Assembly: GCA_001414485.1 (NCBI GenBank)
Contig: LLEY01000059.1
Span: forward strand, 124,001 to 188,000
Direction of reading: 5' to 3'
DNA from: Calycina herbarum
Lineage: Eukaryota > Ascomycota > Leotiomycetes > Helotiales > Pezizellaceae
DNA: 64,000 nucleotides
Below, in pieces: positions 54,133 to 64,000 of this stretch; position 1 is the stretch's first letter, and the number at the start of each line of letters is the position of its first letter. A program made the translations under genes and the position numbers. Under the pieces are notes generated by a model. It was not told the origin of the DNA. It saw only the letters and a program-made list of their open reading frames with translations, and did not search any database.

Positions 54133-55500
54133 GTTGATTGATACCCCTTGAGTTTTCGCTGCGGAGTATGGGGTTTTGGGCGACATTCCTCGGGATTTGG
54201 AGCGTTTGGATAGTTTGAAGGAATGGGTGTATTCTAGAACCTACCTCACGCATAAATGAAGAGATTTTTGCTTGGGCCGGTGGCTGTTTCCTAAGTAGGG
54301 AATAATAGCCTAGGTGTTTTTTTTTCGGTCTTCTCTTTCAGCAGTAAAATGCCAGAGCGAGGTGCTCTCGGAACACTTGCTGAATGGATTTGCTTTAGAT
54401 TGCCTTGCTAGAACACGAGGAAGGCGCGGCCCTTGGAGGTCGATTCTTTGAGATGGAGGCAAAAAAGAAGACTCTGGAAGGCACGATATGAGCTGAATCT
54501 TTCGCTGTCTACAAGGAAGTCACGTTTGGTGGACCCGAGCTAGTTGCTTGAGGAGGAAGGGACACTCGAGAAGGAAGGAGTGACTATGATGTGAACTTAC
54601 GGCGTTTAGAGAACCGAGAAGTCGATTCAACGATTCTTCTCAACGTTCTCGGAAAATGAATGTAGACTTTCTTAATTACTTGCAATGGCGTGTAGGTGCA
54701 CCGAGATAAATGGTACAGTAACAGTCAGCGTGAGAACTAAGTAACTCTTGAGTAGTCACTCTACTGGGCCTACTCTGAGTAATCTCTGAAGTGGCTGAGG
54801 AGTTGGTTCTCACGCTGGCATTTGATGAATGTCAATTTTTTTTAACAGCCTACTTCAGCCCCTGTTTTGAAAACAATTCCAATCAGGTATTGTAATGGAG
54901 TTCTACTAAACTGTTATTGGTTGTAAGAATTCTGTTTTTCAGGGCCGGCAGTCTCAGAAGCCCGACACTCGGACACTGTGATTGGTTCCCGTTAGCGCTG
55001 ACACCCCTGAGCGGTCTAGATTCCGCTGTTATACAATGATTAACTCGCTCACATCAATCATGATTGTTTCATTCTTTTTGCAAACATTTGAGTCTCGGGA
55101 TTTCTATTATCTAGCCTCGAATGGGATTTTATAAGTACACTGCAGATCCCCCAAAAGCGTTGAAGTCTCAACGATTTTGATAGTGTCCTGGGGTACTTCA
55201 TCTCGATTCTTTGTGTCTTCTTTTTCACTTCTTCACGTTCCTTATTGTCCATTCAACAAAACCTATTGTTCCTCTTCTTTGTACCGCAAATACTTTCCAT
55301 TGTCTCTTCTTATTGTCACCACTCCAATCACGACACTACATGAAGACATAAACTTGATTTCGATCGCCTGGTTTTCTCTTGCTCATAACATCAAACAAAC
55401 CAACACACACTGTATCCCACTAAACTACACTACACAGCAGGTCTGCATCAAATATTTCAGATTTCTTTACAAATCCTGATACTCACTTCAAATATACAAC
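54133..55500. other. Intergenic, with one short inverted-repeat element
   Basis: 1.4 kb without a supported gene. It contains the 92-bp element at 54726-54817 (separate entry). An imperfect hairpin (CCGAGAA ... TTCTCGG) lies at about 54611-54653. The CT-rich stretch at 55180-55300 is probably the promoter of the next gene. Confidence 0.45.
54726..54817. mobile_element. Short inverted-repeat element related to the hAT-like MITE, 92 bp
   Basis: The ends CAGCGTGAGAAC and GTTCTCACGCTG are perfect inverted repeats of 12 bp, extending to about 15 with one mismatch. They differ by one base from the element ends at 25770/26174. The interior again carries TGAGTAG/CTACT and ACTCTGAGTA repeats. The flanking 8 bp do not match (GTAACAGT and GCATTTGA), so the target duplication has decayed or the boundary is slightly off. 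Confidence 0.6.
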
Positions 55501-56702
55501 ATGCTCATCGTCGTCTTGTTCGCTGCACTCGCCAGCGGCCACATCGTCCTCAAAACCCCAAAACCATACAAGTTCCCCGCCTACGGCCCATCCAACCCTA
55601 TTGACCCAACCGGTTCCGACTGGCCATGTAAAATCCCAGGCGGTACTGGCAGACTCGAGATCGATGGTTCTCCAACTTCTATGGTCGTCGGTCAACCCCA
55701 AACCCTCTCTTTTGATCGCGGTAATGGCGCTGTTCATGGTGGAGGCTCCTGTCAAGTCGCGCTTCTACCAGGTTTCGAACCCTCGAAAACGAATGCTGAC
55801 TTCCGGGTCATCAAATCGATTGAGGGGGGTTGTCCGGCTATGAATCAGGAAGGAAATCTTGCTGAGGGTCAGGATCCTAATACCTACAACTTCACGATCC
55901 CCTCGTCTATTCCGGCGGGTGATTATACTCTTTCTTGGACTTGGTGAGTACCCCACTCCCTCCCCGGATTTTTGCGCAGCTTTGCTAACTTTATGATTGG
56001 CAACAACGAATCGGCGGCTCCCCAGAGTATTATCAAAATTGTGCTCCAATCACAGTAACTGGTGGCGATAAATCCTCCACCGACTCTCTCAAAAGTCTCC
56101 CACCGGTTTTTATGGCAAACATCGGGGAAGCCTCAAAGGGCTGTACCTTGAATGCGCCATGGAAGGCTCGTCAAGCAGTCTCTTATCCAAACCCAGGCTC
56201 TGATGTCGATCATCCTGAAGGTACTGATAAGTTGATCAAGGCCGATTGTGATGGGAATCCAAATGCAAGCTCAGGCTCTGATTCCGGTTCTTCACCATCT
56301 GCTCCTTCTGCTTCTGGTAGTGCCCCAGTTGACTCCCCGAAGTCAAGTTCATCCGCAGCACCAAGTTCGTCAGCACCAAAGCCAAGCTCCTCGTCGGCAA
56401 AACCACGACCATCAACGCTCAAGACATCAGTTAAACCAGCACCATCATCCTCAGTCAAATCATCGGCAAGCGCGTCACCCTCTTTCAAACCCACATCTGC
56501 ACCAAGTTCCGCCTCAGCACCTGTTCCAACTCAGTCAGGCACAGATGGACAGTGTACAGAGGGATACCTGAGATGTAACTCCGATCAAGTCAGTTTCTCG
56601 ACTTGCACTGGTGGGGAGTTTAGGGCTGCTATTCCTCTTGCGTCTGGGACGAAGTGTAAGTTAGGTGTTGGACAAGGATTGGATATTGTTAATCCAGTAT
56701 GA
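55501..56702 (+). CDS. Secreted LPMO-like protein with Ser-rich linker and CBM19-like C-terminus
   Basis: Model: exons 55501..55943 and 56000..56702, 381 residues in a continuous frame. The signal peptide MLIVVLFAALASG is followed directly by His (HIVLKTPKPYKFP), as needed for a copper histidine-brace N-terminus. A second candidate His lies in GNGAVHGGGSCQVALL. Other family blocks are GSDWPCKI, IKSIEGGCPA and SIPAGDYTLSWTW. A ~90-residue Ser/Pro/Lys linker leads to a small Cys domain (QCTEGYLRC, FSTCTGGEFRAAIPLASGT) that resembles chitin-binding CBM19. It would act outside the cell on chitin or another polysaccharide. The 56-nt intron has donor GTGAGT, but the expected 3' end reads TG instead of AG; no AG upstream keeps the frame. 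Confidence 0.75.
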
Positions 56703-57797
56703 ATGATTGATGGGAATTAGGTAGCTCTCCTTGCTAGAGAGTAGGAATCTACTGTGGTCTGAGCTCTGGTATCTTAGATAGTTTCATTTATGATTGTATT
56801 TGTATGGGTTCTTTTGATGAATTGATGAATGAATGAAAGTTTATCGTTGGGTTATTTGTAAATCATTTTATCTTATAAATATTTAACTTCTCGATGCCTC
56901 GTAATGGAAATGACATATTTCAGTGTCCAAATTTGGTATTTGTAAGCAGTTGTAGTACGGGAACATATTCTTTTTGCTATTCGCAGGTAGCCCGCAAATA
57001 GCAAGATGCAACAGGTCAATCGATAGGTGACCTACCAACAGCCTCAATGTTCCCGTGAAGGGTCATGCTTCCTTGTGCCAAAATTAGCAGTAGCCTTCTA
57101 GAATTTGGGAAACAAGTTGTGACAGTCAATCGCGAAATGTTGCAAATTGACGGTTTGCTACTCTAACAACTGCCACGCCAAACATCTTGTTCTCACCGCA
57201 GATGGCAATATTAGCGAGACTCTAAATAAGCTCAAAACCCACGTACTAAATAAACGCCTCTCTAACCCATGGGAATGCCTAGACTTTACCATCATCCTTT
57301 CCCTGCAACAAACCAACAATAACAAGATCTCGAGCCACCGACATACCTCTCTCCCAAGAAGGCATCAAGTGGTGCCTTTTTAGTCTATGATAGACTAGAA
57401 CGATGTGCAACAAAATATGCAGCTGTCCAAATGCCGCTAAATTCACGTGCTCTATTCCCCAACCTGCTTAATAAAGAAATTCGTCTATTTCTATAAGTAT
57501 TTTCTACTTTATACAATTTAGTATATCTACAAGCCGGGACAACTAGGGAGCAAGGAAATTCTTCACGAATTCATATCGCAGGGGGGATTGATCTTAAGCG
57601 AGTGTGTTGAGAAGGTGCATGACATTTGAATTAGATGTACTAGCTTTGAAAGATCGGAAAGATTAGATGATTCCGCTGAACGAAGAAGAAGAGAAAGAAG
57701 GTAAGAAAGAAGTGCAGCGATATACAACAAAAGGCATAATTGTGGCCAAGTGATCCCAAAAGATATGAACAAGGTGAAATTTTCCAACCATGGTCAT
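56703..57797. other. Intergenic, with scattered coding-like fragments
   Basis: On the plus strand, 57066-57170 reads MLPCAKISSSLLEFGKQVVT in one frame. About 57340-57500 reads SSGAFLVYDRLERCATKYAA in another, ending at a stop. They are separated by frame changes, so this looks like a decayed gene whose family I cannot name. Confidence 0.3.
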
Positions 57798-59014
57798 TTA
57801 GCTTGGGGGTGCTCCCATTGTACCGTTACCACCAGCAGTTTCATTACCGGAAGATGTGGAATCTAGAGCGACACCTCCACTGGCTGTGTACTTGGATGCA
57901 GCAGACCAAGTGTAATTTCCAGTGGTGTCAATACCCATGACGATCCAACCGAAGATTCCATCCTCGACGGTATCACCGAGGAGGACATAATTGAAGACTG
58001 GATCGGAATCGTTGGCGGACTCGGTAGCGAAAACACGATCGTCAATGTTCTCGGTAATAGCAATGGTGTTGGTGTTATATGGTGCGGTGGCCTCAACAGC
58101 ATTGATCAAGTCTTGTTCCCAGAAAACTTGGCCGATGTGGGGAACGGTTCCTCCAACATAGGTTCCGTTGGTAAGAATCTCTCCACCCATGTGAGAAACG
58201 ACATGCATGTGTGTTGTGCGCCCGTCATAATGCCCGGGGAAGATAGTGTGGAATTGGGCAACACCGTCTCCGTCACTAGGTTGAAGTCCACGAAGGAAGG
58301 TGCTGTTGATGTTTGTTGCATCGTTTTCATCTCCATTTCCTGTTGCGATAACGCCGCCGTATACCCCAGTGGCATTGCAGTTCCAGATATCCCAGTATAC
58401 ATTCGCTACAGGCTCGCAAGTGTTTACATCGATGAATTGACCGTCAAGTATGACATCTACACCAGCTTGATCTTCACGGAGGTCTTCGCGAACGTATTCC
58501 CCGCTGACATCTAGGATATGGTTAGCACAGTCTGGATAACTGAAGACTCATTGAAACCTACAGTATGGACCAACTTCCCCCTCTGGTTGCAGAATGCAAG
58601 AAGAATTTGAATAGATAATATCCTCAACACCGAATTTGCCAGAGCTGGTAGTGTCGGCAGTCACATTGAGAGACGAGAGATGGCTGGTTGCGACAACACT
58701 GGCAGCATCACGAACATTGAGATTGCGCTCTAGAGGTGAGACGTTAGCAAATATGTCTGTTGGGTGGAAGCTCGCTTACTATTTTTTAGGTTGCGTTTAG
58801 CTCTGGCTTCAGCGATTGCTGCTGTGCGTCTTTCGACGGAACGCGCTACATGACCACGAGCTTCTAACTTGTCGGCACAATGGGAGAGATCTCTTTTGTT
58901 CATGCTGAGAAATTCGGCTCTCTCTGCAGCTTCCTCACGAACTGAGTGACCTGGGTGACCGAAAACTGCTGGTAGAAGAGCCACTGCTGAGAGGAGGGCG
59001 AGAATTTGAACCAT
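57798..59014 (-). CDS. Secreted intradiol ring-cleavage dioxygenase
   Basis: Model: join(57798..58510, 58562..58729, 58780..59014), 371 residues; introns 51 and 50 nt, phases 1 and 1. The signal peptide is MVQILALLSAVALLPAVFG. The catalytic domain follows: EVGPYYVSGEYVREDLREDQ (with a Tyr ligand), LDGQFIDVNTCEPVANVYWD, and the iron site HYDGRTTHMHVV with Tyr and the two His. These enzymes use Fe(III) and O2 to split catechol-type rings between the hydroxyls. Extracellular fungal members act on lignin- or plant-phenolic-derived catechols. Several N-glycosylation sequons lie near the C-terminus, and the tail is Ser/Thr/Gly-rich (SSGNETAGGNGTMGAPPS), without an obvious GPI signal. Confidence 0.92.
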
Positions 59015-60178
59015 GATTGCTAATAATGAAACGGTTGTTTTTGAAACGGCAGTATGGGGTAAAACAAAGGGATATTTCAAAATAAAAGTGCCAGAGAGAA
59101 GCGAGGATGTTGGCGAGGGATGAAGAGGAAGAGGAAGGCCAGAAAAGAAAGTTTAGAGGAATTTAACAACTCATTATAAAATTCTACTTGAAGAGTTCTT
59201 GAATATCCTCCTAGTCGGTGTTTGCCAACGAGTACCGGGATGGGTACAATGCTTCTTTCTGGGTTAGGTGAGGTACGTAGGTGAGCAAGCCACCCATTCG
59301 TTGTGTATTACGCATTTTCACTTCTTGGCAATATCTACATCTGGGTGTGATATAGGAAAAGAAAGAAAAGGCCGCGAGTTCAAATGTTGGATGGGAAAAA
59401 TTGAGAGTGGAGTTCGTAGGTAGCCAACAACATCAGACACTTAATCATCAGCTCTCCAGGTTCTTGTAGATCCTCTAGCTCTGTTAGCAATTCGGTGGCT
59501 TTCATTCGTGTATTCATTTTTCCCTTCACAAAATGGTGACGTTACGTACGGAGTACGCTAACAGCCAATGGTGCCGTCGCGTGCCGGTTAGGTTAGCCGG
59601 ACGCAAACTCTCCCCACAAATCTCCGAAGATACAGATCTTGTTTGCGGTAGTAGAATACATGCCATTCTACATACGATTGACTTACAGTCATTGATAGCT
59701 GCATTAAAACCAATTCATACAAGAATTAGAAGTGTAGGAATCAAAACCCCAGCCAGAACTTCACAAAAATCATCAGAATTCTAGCCACCAGCACAGCATT
59801 CGTCTTCGGAAACCCCATTTTTTGAAAATATTCATCATCAGAAGCAGGTTGCTTCTTCTTCCTCTTTCCCCCAAGACCCAACTCTCTGCGCAATTGATCT
59901 TGTTTGGACGACCAGTGTTTTCTATCTAAATTTACAACCGGTCTATTCAACAATAAAAATGAGCTCAGCTTATACAATAACAAGAAAGCAACAAGTCAAT
60001 TCAATCATAGATATAGCTCAAAAGGTATCGAATGTATAACTTCATGGAGTGAAAAAAGTATGATATGAATGATATGTAGGAGAAAAGTAAACTAAACAAC
60101 GCTGGAAGTAAATGAATTGGGAACACGCCCTCTTTTAAACAAGACAAGGTTTCAATAATCTAAACACGCCCTTTATTA
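59015..60178. other. Intergenic, with one doubtful small ORF
   Basis: On the minus strand 59741-59983, an 80-codon frame contains a basic stretch (GLGGKRKKKQPASDDEYF) and a hydrophobic C-terminus (VLVARILMIFVKFWLGF). Possible acceptor sites (TTGAATAG, TTTAGATAG) precede it, so it could be a terminal exon. No partner exon was found. The remainder has no coding signal. Confidence 0.35.
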
Positions 60179-63100
60179 TCAATCTATCATATCGTTTCGA
60201 TCTTGCTGAAAGGCCGGCTTCCGACGCAGTTTGGGTTGGGGCGGTGCTCCCACGACTCGTCTTTGGGGCTGTATCGAATTTGGAACTCTTTGGGTACTCG
60301 GAACTTGGTTTGGTAGAGGTGCTTTGTAACGCCTTGTGCTCTCCTTGTTTGGCTCATTGGACCTAGTATCCAACCTCTGAGCACGAGTTGTGTTTATAAT
60401 TTTATCCGAGTTAGACGCCTGCGACCTTACAGCATCGCTGTATAGCATCTGGTTTTGTCTTGGCTGATGATGTTTGTTTAAATGGCTATAAGTACGACTC
60501 GGTGACTTCTTCTTAGATTCTGACTTGCAGACCGTGATTGTAGGTTGAGAATTGTCATGTTCCAACTCAGATCCCTGGAAAGACGTTACCGTGCTTAGAT
60601 AGCTTGGAGCCGTAGTTACACTTTCGGAGCTGTCTTCGGTCTGAGAACTGGAAGCTGGTGGGTGAATTCCTGACTGCCCAAGAGGCTGGGGATCGTGACT
60701 GCGAACAATTCGTGGAGGTGAAAGGGGGGTTTGTTGGCTTGGAATTGGCCTCACGAGACTAAGCCGAGGTGCGGGAAAACTTGAAGCTCCAACTTGGCGT
60801 CCCTGGTCTCTATTTCTGTCTTCTCCTTGTGTATGCTGGGGTATAATGTTACCTAGGGGGGAAGCAATGACTTGAGATCTTCGAAAACTACTAGATCTTG
60901 GTCTCTCTTCTTGGTGACGGCGAATCTCCGGTAAGTTCTGGGTAGTTAACTTCAATTGCCAAGGAGACAATCCTTGACCAAAAATCGCAAATCCGGCAGT
61001 TGGGAGCGATCCAGGTAGAATAACAGTCTTGACTTTACTGAGCACACTTCTTGGAACAAACTCTTGAATCCGCCGACGTTTACAAATTTGCTCATTTTCT
61101 GCAGAACATTGATCAAAAGGATGACAAGGAGAATGCCACCTGATGCCGCTCGCAGTCAATTGTTCTTTGCTTGGCCAAGAGCCCTGCTTAATGAAAAGGG
61201 CTTTGAGTGTCGAGATTTCTACCGCAAGATAATCCTTGTACTTCGGTACTGTTTCACACATTGGACAGAATCGGGGAATCTGTCCCCATTGAAACACTTC
61301 TCCAAAGTTCTTCCCAAACAAAATCAGAGCACCAATATCTCGTGCAAAATTAGGCCAATTCCCACATGTCTTTCGAAGTTTAGCTTCTTTGTCCCGTGGA
61401 CGTGGCTCCAGCTGAACCAAGTCCATATACTCTTTACCAACTATCCCTTTTCTCAAATCAAGCTTAATCTCTATGCCGGGCAGTGCAGTGTTGGAATCTT
61501 CTTGTAAAGCATCAAGCCGATAGCAAAGATCTGCAACCAAATCCTTGAAAGTTTTTTGGTGCACTTCCGCCTTTTTCATATGTTGGTCGTCCTGCCTGAT
61601 CACCACATCTCTATTCCAAAGCATTGCTTCGCGGACGGATTCTGGATACCTAGAGTCCGCTGCGTGAAGATCAACATTTTCCCCGTCAATCTTGTAAGTC
61701 CCCAGTGCCCGTTGGTGAAGAATCACGTGAAGAATAAGCCTTTCTCCATCAGTTTGCCAAGCTCGTCGTTCTTCCATATCTTGCAAAATAATATGAATCC
61801 TTCTAGAATTATCGAGTATCTCAGAGTAGTATTTTGGCCTCTCCGGGGTGTGGGATCCATTGTGTTTACCAAAAGTGAATGTGAGCTGACCAGTAAGACC
61901 TCTACTAAAGCCCAAGTTACCTCCTGTTAATATGAAGGCATTTGTTGATGGTGCGTTCGTACTTGAGAATTCAATGTCCTGGTAGCCTGCATTCGCAGTT
62001 CCTGATTTTCAGAATCAGCATAAGACAGCCTGGCTTACATATGTGCCTGACAACGTACCAAGAATATTTGTTGAGTCAGAACACCATCCCAGGAATGTTC
62101 TTGTCGAGGTTGAATGAAAGCTTTCTTCATTCAGATCTTTGACGAGAAGGCGGGAAGGATAAAGCTCAGCAATTTCCTGGTAACTTATCCGCAGGCCAGG
62201 CCTTGTGACAACATGCCATTGCACAGAATCTCCAAATTTCTCAACGGGCACAAACGCGAAAGAGCGCGCTTTGAGTAAAAAGCCGCCTCTAAATTCGGTT
62301 GCGATGGGAATTCCCCCGAGGCCAGCCATCATCCCAACTGAGAGCTCCAGACCTTTCTCTCCGTGATCTCGACGTGGAATGGGAAACCCTCGCACAACAA
62401 CAGAGTTTCCCACAATCTCATTCCAGCAAGCACCTTGGTCCTCTGCGGTTATCGATATGACTTCAGTAGAAATGCGGAAGACTCGCAAAGGCAGGCCAAA
62501 CTGTGAAGAATCTTCCTGGAATGAAGCATAAGAGTGTCCTAAACCAATTGGCGATACTTGACAAGAAGACACTAGCCAAGCTAGCTGTTGAGCAACCATC
62601 ACCATAAACTCTTCGGATCCGGTAACTAACATTGTTTTCCCTAATAGGTTGACAATTATATTGCTTTCCGGATCATGTGAGAGAATAGCTGTATCTCATG
62701 TTAGCTAGGGATATAGCTCTGTCATGATTAAACTCACAGCCTAATTCAGCATCCTCGGGGTATCTAGAAATGGCTTCTTGCACTGCGTCAAGTAATGCCA
62801 GAGAATCCTTCGGCCATCCGGATCCTAGGTAGTCCCGAACTGTTGTCATGTATGCATCGATGGAGGTGCCAGTTATTGCAAGGACGGAACCTAGATCTTG
62901 ACGGAGACCCTGTGCATAGTGCTCCCGTAGGAATGTTAAAACATCCCAGTCAATGTAGAACATTGCAGTGTGATGTTTTGCCGGAATTTCTTTTTGGTGG
63001 TTTGGTCCTGGCCTTCGAAGACATAACATAACCCGCTTCTGTATGAGCTGTAGTTGTTCACTGCAGTAATGCTCGAATAATAGTTGAAGATCAGCCACTA

Positions 63101-64000
63101 GCTTTTCGAAGGACGGATGTGTTGTCAAGAATTCTTTGGCTTCTCTGTACTTTTCAGGTATGTCGCTAAATTCAGATAACGATGTTGGATGGGATCCTAT
63201 CCCATCACCTTGATCCTGAAGAGCATCCTGGAGAGCATAGAGTCGAGCTATTTCGCTCTTTGTGAATTCCCCGGGAAAAGCGGCGCTCTCAGAGAGCGAC
63301 TGCATCCAATCAATAACAACTTCCCTTGAGGGCTTTCTTTGTGGATTCAACTCGTCAGCTTGGAGAGCAATTTCTGGACGAATTCGATTTTTATCCAAAT
63401 TTAAGTCAACATTATCATCAGAGTCGATGTTGCCAAAAGCTGCCTCAAAAGCTTCAAAGATCTCACTACCCAGAACCCGTATTCGCTTTGCGGCGTGCCG
63501 TTGATTTCGCTGATGAGCGTCGGCTTCTGCTCGTCTTGAAAATCTCTTTAGTAGTTCCTCAAACTGGCGTTTGATGCTCGAGGGCTTTGGATCGTACAGC
63601 TTTGACGGTTTATTGTGAAAACGTTCCAAGATTGCTTTGCAAAATTCCAAGGCAATGTTTCTGTTTTCGATCCGACCCAATTGAGTCAACGTCCCCAAAG
63701 TTATTATTGACTGATGATCCCAATTCGTTTCCGATTTTTCCTGGCGCTCAATACTTACACTTGCAGGATCAACCCTCCCTTTTTCTACCACCTCTTCTTT
63801 CACCAATTCAGGCTTTGAACTGGAGGACTTTGGCCCACTCCCAGAAACAACGTCCCATTCTTCCGCAACGTCTTCTTCCACTAATTCAAGACCCGGACTA
63901 GCATCTTTGGGGGGATCTGATTCCTTGGGCAGTGATGTTGCGGCAGTGGAGGAGAGGGCAACAGTGTGGACGGGGTTCAAACTGTTGCTCACGACTGAGC
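60179..64000 (-). CDS. Large fungal protein of unknown function, 5' end beyond the window
   Basis: Model: join(60179..62001, 62059..62688, 62738..64000), at least 1,235 residues, open to the right edge. The longest frame has no ATG start there, so the true start lies outside or upstream of an intron. Introns are 57 and 49 nt with a GCTAAC branch, phase 1. The N-terminal part is acidic and Ser-rich, then helical. The middle contains DWDVLTFLREHYAQGLRQDL and a compact region with FGLPLRVFRISTEVI and VVVRGFPIPRRDHGEKGLEL. Next comes a Cys/His segment (RFCPMCETVP, WHSPCHPFDQCS). The last ~250 residues are Ser/Pro/Arg/Gln-rich and disordered. The architecture recalls large repetitive fungal proteins that accompany NLR-like or Pfs genes, but I recognise no named domain. 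Confidence 0.7.

Noticed and set aside
1..64000. tRNA and rRNA genes
   Set aside because: I scanned for B-box-like GGTTCGAATCC sequences and conserved rRNA cores. The few GTTCGA hits fall inside coding exons or lack a partner A-box and cloverleaf.

Overview
This window looks like nuclear DNA of a filamentous ascomycete (Pezizomycotina). The signs are short spliceosomal introns (mostly 45-165 nt) with CTAAC/CTGAC-type branch sites, a HET-C2-type glycolipid transfer protein, fungal versions of BMS1, glutaminyl-tRNA synthetase and a mitochondrial dehydrogenase kinase, and secreted plant/cell-wall-active enzymes. A leotiomycete is plausible, but the species cannot be fixed from the sequence. I see no rRNA, tRNA or CRISPR. 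All exon models were built by eye from reading frame, splice consensus and phase; they have not been checked against transcripts.

Layout, left to right. 1.5-2.5 kb: a secreted or type I membrane protein. 5.5-10.4 kb: a divergent pair, an SQD2-like GT4 glycosyltransferase (minus) and a UDP-glucose 6-dehydrogenase (plus), sharing a promoter with a perfect CCCACGTGGG palindrome. This suggests a glucuronosyl-lipid module under phosphate control. 11.4-13.1 kb: a 13-finger C2H2 protein. 15.4-18.6 kb: a second divergent pair, acetolactate decarboxylase and catabolic-type acetolactate synthase, a bacterial-style acetoin module. 19.1-21.2 kb: an alpha/beta hydrolase and a small multi-pass membrane protein with an apparent frameshift. 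21.6-25.1 kb: a seven-exon gene for a low-complexity protein ending in three Cys/His modules. 25.8-26.2 kb: a hAT-like non-autonomous element with an 8-bp target duplication. 26.9-28.5 kb: a JEN-type monocarboxylate transporter.

28.5-40 kb: a shortened flavin-reductase-like gene, then a housekeeping block of glutaminyl-tRNA synthetase, a macro-domain protein, a METTL16-type methyltransferase, a 2EXR protein and HET-C2. 40-46 kb is less stable: an inverted-repeat element, an HExxH protein with a predicted 8-nt micro-exon, an F-box gene with a homopolymer frameshift, and three decayed copies of an unrecognised exon. 46-54 kb: a medium-chain reductase ending in SKL, BMS1, a 93-residue unknown and a PDK/BCKDK-family kinase. 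55-59 kb: a secreted LPMO-like protein and a secreted intradiol dioxygenase. 60 kb to the right edge: a large unrecognised protein whose 5' end lies outside the window.

The two divergent pairs are the most interesting functional units. In each, the genes encode consecutive or co-substrate steps and share a promoter. Three apparent single-base problems near homopolymers (about 20.89, 21.71 and 43.96 kb) could be assembly errors or early gene decay; two of them can also be explained by an intron.
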